Below are positions 37,001 through 49,400 of a stretch of DNA of 64,000 bases, piece by piece. The notes under the pieces are model-generated. The model was not told the origin of the DNA, made no database searches, and saw only the letters and a list, made by a program, of their open reading frames with translations. Location: assembly GCA_921293015.1 (NCBI GenBank), contig OV121081.1, forward strand, positions 3,968,001-4,032,000, given 5' to 3'. The position numbers and the translations under genes are program-made. The DNA comes from Phorcus lineatus (Eukaryota; Mollusca; Gastropoda; Trochida; Trochidae). Position 1 is the first letter of the stretch, and every line of letters begins with the position of its first letter.

Positions 37001-40000
37001 GCTGCACCTGCAATACAGACATTGCACACTCAAGCAAGATTTTGTCTACTTGGACATCTTTGATTGTCACTCAAGAAGTTTGAGTGATAAAGACTGATGA
37101 CCTTTTTTATTTTTTAAGGATACCTTTTTATTCCCCACAGGCGACATTTTGACACAGATAATAATGTTGTTGTCCAAAAAAGTAAAAACTGAAAAAAACC
37201 CTTGCAATGACTAACAAACAACAGCTTGGTTTTTTTCTTACCGAATATTCCTCCTTAAATGAATTATCTCCCTTGCAGATCAACTACGAAAAAATCAACT
37301 TGTAGATACAGCTATAATCAAACCAATTTAATGGTAAGTTTTTCCACCAGACAACAACATCAAAGATGGTTTATAACAAATTAGACTTACTTCAACCATG
37401 TGTTCAAGAAACTCTGTAAGTTTGCCCGAGTTGTTGACAAAAATGTGGATGAACTCTTCTGCGTTTGCTTTCTTTATCTTGTGATGACCTCCTGTAACAG
37501 GACCACATGCAGGGAACACTTTGTCTTTATCCAAACTATTTCCACAACTGTGTTCAACAGAAGCTATTGCTTCTCTACTTTCTAGAAGATATCATTTAGA
37601 TAGTAGTTTTATGATAATGCCTGTCATTGTCAAAGACATTACAATACTGTTACATCATCAAATAATGACATCATAATTCTATGATGTTATAAATATGAAG
37701 ACATCAGAATATTATGAAATCATCACGTAAATCAAATGGCAGTAGTCTATTCATTTTTTATTTAAATGAATGACAATAGGAAATAATATTTGGATGATAG
37801 ATAAAATATTGACCTCATGTCTTCTAAAATCAAACATATTAACACTCATGTAAGAGACAAATATATGGATGACAACTTCTTTATTCTGAGAACACAACTT
37901 TTCGACACAGCTTCAAGTGTCGTTGTAGCGTATATGTGTGTTGTGTCATATATTCGTCTCTTATCTGATCCCCAACTTCTAAATGCCACTCAAAGAAGAC
38001 ATTATACCTCCTTGATAAAAGTTAAATCAGCAAAGGCTTTCCTTGTATACTGGTTAGTCTTACCAACCTATGTTGATATTTTTCATATTGGAAGACACTT
38101 TGATGAAATTTTCTATAAAAGTCATATCGAAAAGACAATTTTCATAATATCTACTCACCGTCCATACTCGACTGGTCAATCAATGGTTCTGAAATACAGA
38201 GGTTTGAAATATGAAACATGACTTTGTAGAAAGGTATACAAACATAAGGAAACTAATAAGAATAGACAGAGGCAGCAAGGTCAGATTTACATAATTCCAC
38301 TAAAACAGGGACCAGATTCTCAATGATACGTTAAAGACATTATAATTTGATAATAAAAAAAGGTCAGAAAATTTCTCCAAAGACTGTCTCTAGGAACAAC
38401 GTTTGATGCATCAAGAGAAGAAGAGAATAAACATACGATCAACAGGTTTGTAGTCTGTACAGAGACGTTTGAGGAGCTCCGTGGTTTGTTGAGGAACTTC
38501 ACTCATCAGGACCTTCCCATACTGCTTCAGATTCTGCTCCGCCTGCAGTGAAATACAGAGATTATCAAAGAGGTAAAGTGTAATTTGACTTGAATTAAAC
38601 AAGTGTGTAATTTCTTTTTACCCAAGTGAGAGAAGAGAACTGAAGCACTGACCTCTTGAAATTCGAGTTTGGCGATGTAGTCGAGAGCCTTGTGGTATCG
38701 CTTGATGTCCTCCAGTTGTATCTTGAGGTACCATTCATGCTTGGCATGTTTCTCTGCCAAGGAGAGGGCGTGGTCGTGGTACCCCGCCTGGCGGCACACC
38801 TTGATGGCCGTCTCCACATCAAAGTCTACCTCACGGTCCTTTGTCTACAAGGCCAACGGGAGTAACATCTTAGAGTCAATGAGTCACAGACTTACACCAG
38901 GTTTTGTATTCGGTCATAGACTTTGTACTGTATTCAAGACACTTTCGGAGATATTTGTTTAGAAAAGGATCAAGCCTTCAACTTTTCAGTCAAAGATTAA
39001 ATGTTGTACCAAGTGACCATAGACTTAAGATATTTTAAGCCTTAATGGTAGCAATGTAACAATAATGAAAACTAAACAATGTAACTGAAACAACAATGTT
39101 ACTCGTCATTATGATGAAAAATAATATTTTTGATGTATATTCAAGTATTTGAGGCTCAGGGTTTGCAAACTATTGAGGACTGCCCTTTTATATCTTGGAA
39201 CTAATTTTTCGAAAACCTATTTACATTTTAGAAATATAAACACAGAGGGGACAGAACTCCGCACAGCTCACCATGATGAACTCGTCTAGCTTGGAGACGT
39301 CCTTGAGCTTAGTGTAACAGTTGAGGAGGAGGGTGGTGTGTTCCTCTGTCGCCATCTGGGCCTTGTGGAGCGCCTGCAAGTACTTGGTCAGGTTGTGGAT
39401 CCTCTGGGCGTCAAGGAACTGGTGTGGAGAAATGTGTTGTTAGCTCAAATCAAATGTCTTTGAAAGGCACAAAGAAATCGCATAAATTAGAAAATGAAGA
39501 TTTTCTAGATAACAACCTCTATTGTGAATGTTGTGTGAAAATACACAACATTTTGGAGTGATTGCTGAGGATGATGAAATTGTTTTGGAGAAACTCTTGC
39601 ATTTCTTATCCAAGTTTCACTACTAATCCTGTGTCATTATCTTCACCATTGATCATCAACAGTACTTGGTTTCACTCATTGTAACTTTAAGTGCAGGTAA
39701 ACAGCATAATATATATGATAGATAATAGGTTTCTATCTGTATAACATACCTAATGTTAGAGGAATGCAATCACCACATTATATGACATAAAATCTTATTC
39801 AAGTGTCATTGAAAAATGAAGAAACACATTCCAATTGCAATAATTTGAAAACAAACGTTCTATTACTAACACACTTGCAACACCAAGAAGCAATTATCTA
39901 GACAGTCTTCACGGATGAAAGTTACAAAACCTACCTTCCTGATGACATACGAGGCCTCCAGTTTGCCTATGGTCTTGATGTACTGATCGATGGCGCCGTC

Positions 40001-43000
40001 ATGGTCCCCCTTGCTGTACAGGTGGTCTCCGTACTGGGTGAAGATGTCGATCAGACCATCGGCGTCATACTGCTGGCTCTTAGCTAGGCTGTTGCATAAG
40101 ATATTTGTATTCAATATGATATTTATTTGGCAGTGCATGGGGAACAATTCAGCCGTCAGTGGAGTAAATACTGAAATTTACTGTTATGCTAAAAACCAAG
40201 ACAAGTTGCTATCAGTTGATCATGGTGACAATCATCTCTTATTTGAAGCTCTGTTGTACCTAACAGTGAATTAATGTTGATAATTGAATAAGATTCATCA
40301 GTTTTAAACAAGATGAAAGAACATAATTGATAAGATCATAAAAAATTACGACAGATGTGAACTTCTTCAGTAAATCATTGATTTTGATTTGTTGTCACAT
40401 TATTGAGTCACAGAAGGTTAATGATACTAAACCTGATAGCAAGAGTATAGTTATTCTTCTTGAAGAGCATCTCTAATTTTGTCTGAGTGTCCTTTTCTTG
40501 TAACTGATACAGCTGAAAATGGCGACAAATGATGAATTACATTTTGAACATTTTACAATAATGGTAGAAAATGGTAAAAATAACTGACATCATAACTTTT
40601 TGTTTGAAAGACCTCTTTAAAGCATGGAGGTTGAAAAGTGGTCAACTTGAATTACTTTGTAATACATACATTTATATAAAATATATACAAAATCATACCT
40701 ATGACCATTTTATCTAAGTAAGGAAATACTGAAAACCATGCAAACCTTCCTGTCCCCAGCAAGGACGTAGAGAGATCCCCACTCACACATGACATCGATG
40801 ACATCTGGGTAGGGGGCAGAGTAGGCAATAAACTTGTTCTGTATGTCATACACAGTCACCGTGTTCATCTCTAGGCCTTGGGTTCCCCTAGGAAGAAATC
40901 AGGATTGCAGCAAACTTCAGTTGTAGAATCAGTTTACATTTTGACTTTCTAGGATTTTTGTATCAAAAAATTCTTATCAAATTTGGACTAATTTCAAGCT
41001 TGACAACAAATATGCTGATATGGACCTACTCGTCCAAAACAGACAGTCTAGTTTGGAAGATAAACAATTCATAATAGATAAGTGAAACTAGTTCATGTCT
41101 AACACTCTCCTTGTGCAGCTACACAGCTACAACTGTGGTTTGATATTTTAACATTTTCCAAAGGAAAGTGAGACACTCAGAAGACCAGAACTCAAGACCA
41201 ATCTTTTTCCCCTTCTTTTTTGGAAGTGATTTTATTACCACTAAACACTTACAAGACGGGAGCTCGTGGCATGTTCTTATTGTCCTTCCCGACCACCACC
41301 AGGTAGCCTCGGAACCAGTGCAGTTGAAGTTTCTCTCCTTCAAACGCAAGACATGGACCACGCCCATCAGGCTGGTAGAAATAGACCGCCTGAAACATAG
41401 ACACAAATACAAAAAGATTATTTTGTTCAATAACATAACAGATCAACTGTATAAAGGCCACTTATTTTATGAATTTAATAATTTCAAATGTATTTCTGGA
41501 AGCTGACCTTAATTAAAAAGAATCCTTGTGCACGTGGGATTAAAACCTCATCAATTGGATATTGTGACCTTTAGCAAATTGAATTAAAATGCCTCATTGG
41601 TGAGATACTTGGTAGCAGAATGGCTTGAAAGCAATCTGGTCAGCATGAAATGTCAAATATACTTCTAAAACATCATATCATATTTGCCTTGTATGACCAT
41701 TTGCCTAGTCACCAGTGCACCCTTAACTTAACATGTATGCACTTACTCCCAAATTTCTTGCTTTGAAGAATGAATTGAAAGTTCATTTAACTATTCATAT
41801 TGATAGGGATAAGATGCCAAGATTCAGCAAGTGTTTAGGACTATATATTAGTTACAATTACTGGAAAGTGAAGCGAGTTGTTCTTAGAGTTACATTCATC
41901 ATAAATACACCAAGATGAAGTGGTTGGATTAAAGGTGATTATCTGCACCTTTGTTAACAGAACGTTGTTACAGTCAGATACTCTAAACAGCAGAGTTAAA
42001 CAATCTCTTTAAGAAGTGGGAATTGTTTGTCACGAACTATGTTAGCAGGTATGGTATTAAAGTTACTCACATCAGGTCTGCCAACGACAAGCTGGTTATC
42101 CTGACTGGCGTCACTGGTAACGGTACATCTCATCTTGGCGCCAAACGACTCCAGGGTTTCCTGTGGACAAATTCCTAACAATAAGACCTTCATCTTTTAA
42201 CTTCTCATCCAGCAGTCAACCAACTGAACATTTTTAACCAATGCATGGTTACATTTTCTAATTGCGGGTGCTAGCTTATTCAATAAGTATACAATGTGAA
42301 GCGGGTTCAAATTACTTTGAACATTTTATTTGATATACTGCTGACCCTGTGAGCACCTACCCTATGATCTTTGGCAGTGAGGTTGATAGCATTAACAGCT
42401 ATCTCGGTAACCACAAACAGAATGATGTCTCGTCCCGAGGTCTTGAAAGACAAGCCTGTGATAGCCCTCTGGTTCTCATATACTGTACGTGACTTACTGT
42501 GTCTGAAACAGTGGCAAGTGATATCAACACTTTACAAGAACAAGGATTCGTTTCCTTAAAGGTTGCAAGGTATTGATTGATTGAGAGATATTTTAGGGGC
42601 TTGTTTATGAAATGAATGTGTAATTATATTAAAAGCTCTTCATCTCCTTGATATGGATGCTAGTATAAACCATGAAAGAATGACTTCACCATATTAAAGA
42701 AACTGACTCTTTATAAATTTGGTTGTCCAAGCAATAAATACCTATCTCGGGTCACATCTCCTTTGTAGACCACCACAGTTCCATTTTCAAATCCAACTGC
42801 CATGTAGTTGAGGTTCTCATGTACACCCAAACATGTCACCTAAAATAACATCATTTCAACATAAAGCAAGGCATAAAGTATGTCAGTCACCCCCATCAGC
42901 TACTTCAATAATTGTTATCGCGCTTTCTTACCATTTCAGGAAAAAGTTTTGATTTTATTTCTATTTGAGGGCATCACCCTCATCAGATATTAGAACTATC

Positions 43001-45338
43001 CTGTTGGAGATTTGTAAACCATTAAGATCAAGTGCAGTTTGCTGAAGAACTGACACAAAATGCTTCAAGACTAAAGTTAGCAAGTGATTGTGACTGTTGT
43101 ATATCATCTCACTGACTGTCCAGATGTCATCAAACTAAGCCATTGAAAACTGTAAGCCCTCACTTTGTATCAGCTGATGACACTATATTTCGTAATTTGG
43201 TCTTGGTAGTCAAGGAAATGATTTGAAAGTTTACCGAAGTTGGTTTGTTGCCTGGAATGGCCCTTGTTATTCTGGTACATACTGGAATTCCTCGCTCCAT
43301 CTGTCAGAGTAGAAATTCGCATAACTCACACGACAATTCAACTGGTAAAGTGTAAATCAAATATTTATAATTGCACTTTAAGCTGGAGAGCATCCATATT
43401 ACTAACTTGCATTAAAAGAGGGTGGTATGATTAGAAATGTAATTTAGCTTTCACATTGATAATGAGAAATTTTTGCCATCCTTAATTCAAACCAATTTCT
43501 GAAGTCACTTAATAATATGTGTAACAAAATAAACATATCTGCCAACACTTTCCATCTGTAATTATAATGAAACATGAGAAACATTCATAATTTCCTAGTT
43601 AGCCAATCTGAGTTTTTCAAGGCTTTCTGATTCATGTTGGACATACTTTTAGACACTTGAAACCTATAATTATCATTACCTTGTCAAGATTCCAAACTTT
43701 GATGAGAGGGTTGACACCTTGCTCATCCTCCTGTAAAAGAGTTTTGTTCGTCCCACTTTTTGTAACAGTTGTTCAATTATCAGACAAATAGACCGGTTAA
43801 AGTATTTGGATAGTAAAGCATAACTGGGTAAAAAATAATTTCAGCCAATATATTCAAGCAAGAGGACCAAAATCAATAGTCAAGAAAAATTTCACATGTA
43901 ACTTTAAAATTGTCGGAAATAATTGACGCATATTCAACTGATGGATAGGAGAAGAGGAAAGACACTAAAAAAAACATCTGCAAGTATTTTTACTTTCATC
44001 TTTATCATTCAGAAATCTCTCAAATTGTGAAAACTTGACACTTACTCCAATAGAAACAAGAATGTTGTGTTGTTTCATTTGATGGACGTGGGTCACCCTA
44101 ATCTCATAGGCCTTGAAGGAGGACTGTTGAAGCTGTCTACTGATAAAGTAGAGGCTGCCTTCGAAGTCACCCACGATGAGTTGCCCGCGCCCACTTGCAC
44201 ACACTGACACATTCTTGTCCTGTACACGAAATTGTAAACTAACTTGCTATGTCAGCATACAATCAAATCTACAACATTTTGTTCGCCCATAAAAAGGTGT
44301 TTAGAGGTGTGTAGAGAAGTAAGCCCAAAAATGTAACTTTATCAATTGGAATAAAAGATTTGATCAAATCCCTGCAACTCACAGGCGCCAGACATGAAGG
44401 AATATAACATAAACAAGGCCTGACACTGTCATGTCTGCAATAGGACCGGAAATGATTATACTGGTTTCCTTGCTCGGTTACCCTATGTAAACAGACAGAT
44501 CCCAGTTCGCACTTCCGGTCCATTGCAGACCTTGTTTATGTTATATAGTTACATGTATATATACCCTTACATGATATTGTACATTCAGAGTCTGGCGCCT
44601 GTGCTGCAACTGTCACCATCCAAAAACATGTAATATCAAATTTTTTAGCTAATGGACTAGTCCCATTTGATAAAGTCAATAGAATTCTGCTAATTAGAAT
44701 TGATGAACTCACCTTTAGCTGGTCAAAGTACTGGTCAGTTTGAGGATCCTTTACTGTTTCCTTCTCAAAGAAGTTGAATCTTCTCCACTGGACAACAGCA
44801 GATAAACAAATGAAATTAAATAACGAATGCATCAACTCACAAAATATTGTGATGTTTTTCAAATGACAAGTTCCTTATCAAAACTCCTTGCTTTTCCACA
44901 AGGGAAAGTTGGATGGGATATTATTTGTTGGGAGGGAATTTGCAGGAGATGTAAGATTTGATTGCTCATAGAATTTAAACATCATATTCATAATGCGTAA
45001 CAGATTGACACAGATCGTGTATTTTTTTTTTTTTTTAGAGTATTGATGCTAACAGTAATTCGATATTCATCAATTCAAAAGATCATGTACTTAACGTTAA
45101 TCGTGCCAATTCGTTTTCACTTCCTACTGGTTGACGTCTGTATTTTTGTAAATCATTCACGAATAAATCGATATAGATCCTCAAATGCAAATGATTCATT
45201 GCAATTCACATGTAATATTTATTAGGAAATGTTGATATATTGTGTTTAATTTTGATAGGTACAATAATTCAGTTGAAACTAAAGTATTTTGACAAATTAA
45301 ATTAAACTTGACATCACGCCTACCTGTAGGAAGGCCAT
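30495..45338 (-). CDS. VPS11: VPS11, core subunit of HOPS and CORVET tethering complexes
   Basis: A complete gene of 29 coding exons was assembled by hand; phases agree at every junction and the product is 916 aa (human 941). VPS11 is a cytosolic peripheral subunit of the late-endosome/lysosome HOPS and early-endosome CORVET complexes. It scaffolds VPS18, VPS16 and VPS33 and supports SNARE-mediated fusion. The protein has an N-terminal beta-propeller (about 1-330), an alpha-solenoid with clathrin-heavy-chain-type repeats (about 340-760), a coiled coil (about 760-800), a RING-H2 finger (809-848) and the conserved tail ADYFGRGVFNK. Introns are GT-AG except the last (GC-AG). The start MAFLQ-WRRFNFF aligns with the metazoan start. 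Several repeats sit inside introns and no frame damage was seen. The gene is divergently arranged with the coiled-coil gene at 46437. Confidence 0.97.
31855..32926. repeat. Non-autonomous element with internal 145-bp tandem repeats, in VPS11 intron 26
   Basis: Terminal words TAGCTCATCAG (31875-31885) and CTGATGAGCTA (32911-32921) are inverted. Inside are about six copies of a 145-bp unit with GACCCCATTTGGGGTCA starting at 32131, 32275, 32420, 32565 and 32710 (plus a partial first copy near 31986). Copies alternate between two subtypes (ACTATTAAG versus CAGCTCTCTAGACC), indicating a 290-bp dimeric higher-order unit. The right end carries GGACGGACGGACGGATGGAC and GCCGGACGCCATGCCATG, a hallmark seen at the end of many molluscan non-autonomous repeats (recalled, not searched). 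The plus-strand open frames at 31.7-32.6 kb are products of the tandem unit. Confidence 0.85.
33209..33387 (-). repeat. Tandem triplication around the exon-25 splice donor of VPS11
   Basis: On the minus strand the functional donor GTGAGTACAGCCT after exon 25 is followed 95 and 172 bases later by GTGAGTGCAGCCT and GTGAGTGCAGTCT. Each is embedded in similar flanks (GGCAAGTT..GTAAA..AGTAAAA..AT.ATTACAATCC). This is a degenerate three-copy direct repeat of 77-95 bp that starts at the 5' splice site, leaving two decoy donor sequences in intron 25. Confidence 0.65.
34511..40512 (-). CDS. VPS11: VPS11 exons 11-23, alpha-solenoid part
   Basis: Exons: 40512-40433, 40088-39935, 39418-39272, 38844-38653, 38542-38437, 38188-38159, 37491-37391, 37007-36924, 36189-36139, 35779-35691, 35323-35249, 35079-34988, 34596-34511 (residues 331-759). 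Clear family landmarks are QYGDHLYSKGDHDGAIDQY, IGKLEASYVIRK, HTTLLLNCYTKLKD, AKHEWYLKIQLEDIK, EEFIHIFVNN, LILCQMNNFKAGILYLYEK, LWVQALSFFARKEE and LLPPLLVIQTLAHNSTATLSV. Exon 16 is only 30 bases. An earlier acceptor choice for exon 17 (37583) leads to a stop, so 37491 is preferred. Confidence 0.94.
37864..38000. repeat. Dispersed AACTTCTTTATT repeat, copy in VPS11 intron 16
   Basis: Matches the 19690 copy at TATGGATGACAACTTC plus TTTATTCTG and again at CTTATCTGAT and CAACTTCT with AAATGCCA, but with extra sequence between that includes GAGAACACAACTTTTCGACA. It lies in the intron between exons 16 and 17. The 134-codon plus-strand frame across it is not a gene. Confidence 0.6.
40746..45338 (-). 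CDS. VPS11: VPS11 exons 1-10, beta-propeller part
   Basis: Exons in transcript order: 45338-45324, 44787-44713, 44219-44046, 43730-43680, 43300-43235, 42839-42742, 42502-42361, 42160-42071, 41389-41253, 40887-40746 (residues 1-330). Diagnostic stretches are WRRFNFFEKE, YEIRVTHVHQMKQHNILVSIG, VHENLNYMAVGFENGTV and YQPDGRGPCLAFEG followed by HWFRGYLVVV. They correspond to propeller blades in the VPS11 family. Exon 1 encodes only five residues (MAFLQ). Confidence 0.95.
44380..44603. repeat. 224-bp foldback element in VPS11 intron 2
   Basis: Perfect 14-bp ends CACAGGCGCCAGAC and GTCTGGCGCCTGTG are inverted. Further nested inverted pairs TATAACATAAACAAGG / CCTTGTTTATGTTATA and GGACCGGAAATG / CACTTCCGGTCC lie inside. 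This is a MITE-like element with multi-part palindromic structure, inserted between exons 2 and 3. Confidence 0.85.
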
Positions 45339-46436
45339 ATTTGCGTCCTTCACCTCGCCTCACACTAAGCTGTCAAAATTTTCGGATAACCACAGACATC
45401 ATTATTTTCATAAACAAATACTAAAACATCGAATAAATATATATTTATATGATAGTTTATGTGCTTAGATTCCTAGTTTCGTCCACTTATTCGAACTCAA
45501 AGATAATAGCTTTACTTTCCTGGCTGACCGCGCATGCTATTATCTTTAAAACTATATATTAACTTTCAGTTTGCATAATGGTTTTATATTGAATGACGTT
45601 TTCTTTCTAGTTGTTTTAAAATAAATCTTGTTTGCATCAATAAATAGAACTCAAAAAATAATTATAATCATTTTCGTTCACATTAAATTGTCATCACTTC
45701 CTATGAAACTTCTCACTAATTATATAAAAATGCAAAAGTTGTTGAAAGACAAAGCTACACTTGTGTCAAAATTGCAGTCTGAAACATTCATGGTCACCAA
45801 CATATTTGATAAAATCGTTTAAATCTGGAGAAATTATTATCGTTTTGAGAACATTATTTTATAAAGTTTTATATCTTGACCACTTTGGAAATGAAAAAGA
45901 ATAAAAGAAAATATTTTTAGCAAGGTAAATAAAACTTGCGTGATATTAGGATTTACCAATGATATTCAGTATGAAGTTTTTGATTGAATGTCCAGACGTA
46001 TTATTAGAATAGTTTTGTATTAAAAAAGGGTAACGATACCAGTTAAATCATCAATTGAAATGTCTCCATTACACTGATAAAGAAAAAAGTTTCAAATAAT
46101 ATTGATTTCAGAAAAATCCGCAGTTAATTCTATGAACAAGATAGATAAATGCTAATGGTTTTAAAACTGAAAACTGAAAAAGACACCATACCAGCATAGA
46201 AAATGACATATTTACTATCCATGAAAATTATATTTCACATAAATATTTTAATTGTAAAATATTTGCAAAACATTTCCTACGAATAAAGGGATAATAAAGC
46301 AAATCAGAAGAGCCCTATGAAATGACTGTAAGGCAAACAACTGATGTTCGTTCATATTTGATATGCTTCTAAGAAAATAGTATATTCCGTTGCCGGTCAA
46401 CGAGCGCCGCGTTTCAACTTGCTTCCTGTTGGAAAG
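45339..46436. promoter_or_regulatory. Divergent intergenic region between VPS11 and the coiled-coil gene
   Basis: The two start codons are 1.1 kb apart and point away from each other, so both core promoters must lie here (or in first introns). Most of it is AT-rich. A GC-richer patch just upstream of 46437 includes GTTGCCGGTCAAC (46389-46401), one base off the RFX X-box consensus that marks many ciliary gene promoters. No CpG island is evident. A T16 tract lies at about 45022-45037. Confidence 0.5.
46389..46401 (+). promoter_or_regulatory. RFX X-box-like motif
   Basis: GTTGCCGGTCAAC fits the RYYNYY-N-RRNRAC X-box except at one position (T for the second R of the right half-site). It lies 36 bases upstream of the ATG of the coiled-coil gene. 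X-boxes close to the start codon are characteristic of RFX-driven ciliary genes in animals. Confidence 0.35.
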
Positions 46437-49400
46437 ATGTCGAGAACTGCATCCACATTTGGAAAACAGACGAGGTCAAGGTCCTCTGTGAGAAATTTCG
46501 GAGGTTTGTAATCACGCAAGACACCGATTCAGTTATTTCCAAGGATATTGCATTACGATTTTGTGAATAATCGATCTTTTTGTGTCAGCTGTTTCTGGCC
46601 TAATCACTCAGTGAGGGTGTTGTGAGAGTTGTTGTTACTGCAGTTGAGTTACTGCAGGCGTTTCTCACCTGGATTTCTCAGTGTTCTTCACTCATAAACG
46701 AATCATCTGCTGGTGATTATTTTATATATAACAATTGTGTGATACCATTGCCGCCTTTCTTTCTGATTTATATCCGAAATTGCAATAAAATGTCAAGAAT
46801 TTCCCGACCTCTAGGATCTCAAACACCCGATGTTTATGATTGGAGCAGAAAACTTAGGTCAAGGAGTCCCTCTCCTTCAAGATTTTCACATACTGAATCA
46901 AAAGGTACAGTTACAATGATATGTAAACCTTTCCCTACATTTTGTTGTTTAATTTTTTTTATATTTTTTTCAAATAATAAAAATTGTTTGTATAAACAAT
47001 TTTGGTAGACTGCATTTTACAAGGTGCACATCAAATCTGCTCATTTTGTTCATTCTCTTTAAAGCTTTGATTCCCATTAGACTATTTCATGACTTTATCC
47101 CTTGGATATTTGTAAACTATCTTTTTTAATCCTAAGATCCCTTTCGACAATCTTTTAGGGTTAGTTTGTCTTGAGTAAGGGTAGACAATGTGTTACATAT
47201 GATAATTACCATTGCCCATTAAAGTGAAGTTTTCCCTTATATATATTTATCATCTTCTAATGGGAAGACTTCACTTGACTGAGCACTGTTAACAGTGTTA
47301 TCTTCAAACTAAACCTTAAAAAATCAACAATGGGTAGTGATCAGTTAAAAACATGTTTACCGCTTATGTTTAATGCTTGATGTCTTTAGGCTAATAAAAG
47401 TTTCGGTTTGAGGATTTGAAAGAATTGGTTTTTTTTAAACATTTGAACAATGTTATTGGATCCCCATTAGATTTAAAACCCCAAAACTTAATTTATTTCA
47501 CATTAATTCACATTTCATGTACTCCATTTATCTATGATTCTATGAAGGAATGTTAGTATAAATATGAGACTCTTGATTTCATACAAAAGGCTGATTATCC
47601 ATTAAAATAAAGTTGCAATTATAATTTCAAAACTATTTTCAGATAAATTTCATATCTGACATTGATACCTTTTATTGCATTGTGTTGTAAGATCCGAAAA
47701 CAACATAAAATAGATAATTTGACAGTAATTTTATATCAAGGCAATCATTTGTTATTTTATCGGGCATTTGTTGTGATACTAGTTAATTGTTAAGAAGTTG
47801 ATGTGATATTCATAATACTTTATATATCATAATTGATATAATTACAGCTGCATTTATGACTGATGTGCCTTCCAAAGCTTCCAGCCTACTTAAGAAAGAC
47901 AGCTCAATGAGCAACTCTCTTCGCAAGAGTACTGGCAATCTTGCTGCTGGATTATCAGGGTAATTGATTTTGACAGATATTATTCTCCCTATTGTAATTG
48001 AAAAATTCCTACAGCAGAAGAAATTTCACAGAGAAACTTGTAATCAATCTAGAAATACACTAGTTTAGTCTATTATCTGTTTTCACATTTCAGGAAATCA
48101 AGTAAAAGTGGGATGAACTTCTCCAATGTGGAGGCGGAATATATAAAAAATCTTCAGCAGCAGATCTACTTCCTTGAGCTTGAAGCCAATTATCTATATC
48201 CTTCTTGAGTTTTTTTAATGCATTTTATCTTGCAAAACACTGTCCTTTTTTCAGAAGGAAAATAATTTTAGTTTATCCTTAATTTAAAAAATTTCAACTG
48301 TCATTTGTTTCCACTTTCTGTTTAAAAACGTTTTGACTTTATAAGAATGGTTTACAACTTTTATAATAACTCAGATGAAAATGTTTCTTTAAATCATTCA
48401 GAAAGGTCATTAAAGTTTTCTTGTAGTAGTTATAACAAGCCTTTTGTGGTTATATTCCTTGACACCAGTGAACACGTGATCAAGCCAAGAAAGCTACTGA
48501 CATGCATCCTCAAATGACAGCAGAGGCAGAGAGAATGCTCTCAAAGCTGAGGGTTTGTACTTTTTTCTTTTATATTATCAAGTATGTAGCTTATAGGAAT
48601 AAATATTAATAAACTAATATTGTACAAATTTTTTTCGATATGATTTGATTATAAACTTGGAAATCAGAGCCTTGCTTAAACCTACACTCTATCATCTATC
48701 TAGGTAATTTGTTTGAATGTTTATTTTATCTTGTCAAGGTATTGATTATCAAGAAAAGACTCATTTTCTCGGAAATGAATTGATTCACCATCATTTATTG
48801 GATTATTGCACTTTGACAGGAATAAATGTTTGAAGACAGACAGGTGGCCAGCTTATGCTTAGGATTTCTCCAATGTCAATCATAACTCGTAAAAATTTAT
48901 AACATTATGTACATGTCAGATTATACTATATTCACAATGCAAGTGGTATATAATGGTTTATTCCTCGTTATCCCTGAGAGAATACTGTAATTTAGGCACT
49001 AGCGTTGTGTACTCATTATACCACGGAAGCCCCTATGATAACTGTATATGTGGTGTCTGTGTGCAGGTGATGCAGGTTGATATGGACAGTATGCAAACAG
49101 AGATCAGACACAAGGAGTCCAGCGTGGCTGTAGTTGAGAGTGAGAAGGAACAGCTGGAAGCGCAGTACAGACAAAACCAAGGTAAATATTGCCTGGAAAA
49201 TGTAGATTTAGATTAAGACCGCTGCCTGTCCATCATTAGAGATCTGGTAACTTCATATCATCAAAGAACATATTTCATAGCATTCTTTAAAGAGGTACAT
49301 CAACTCAAACTAGAGAGGCTTTATTCTTTGATGCTTTAGTCATTTGACTGTACACCGCTCAAATGAGTCACTTTTGCAGACCACCGTAAGGTAAAACACT

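Noticed and set aside
37492-37583. Longer version of VPS11 exon 17 starting at 37583
   Set aside because: In the phase set by exon 16 it reaches a stop; the acceptor at 37492/37491 restores the conserved EEFIHIFVNN frame.
37817-38221. 134-codon plus-strand ORF
   Set aside because: Lies over a dispersed repeat and antisense to VPS11 exon 16; no domain.
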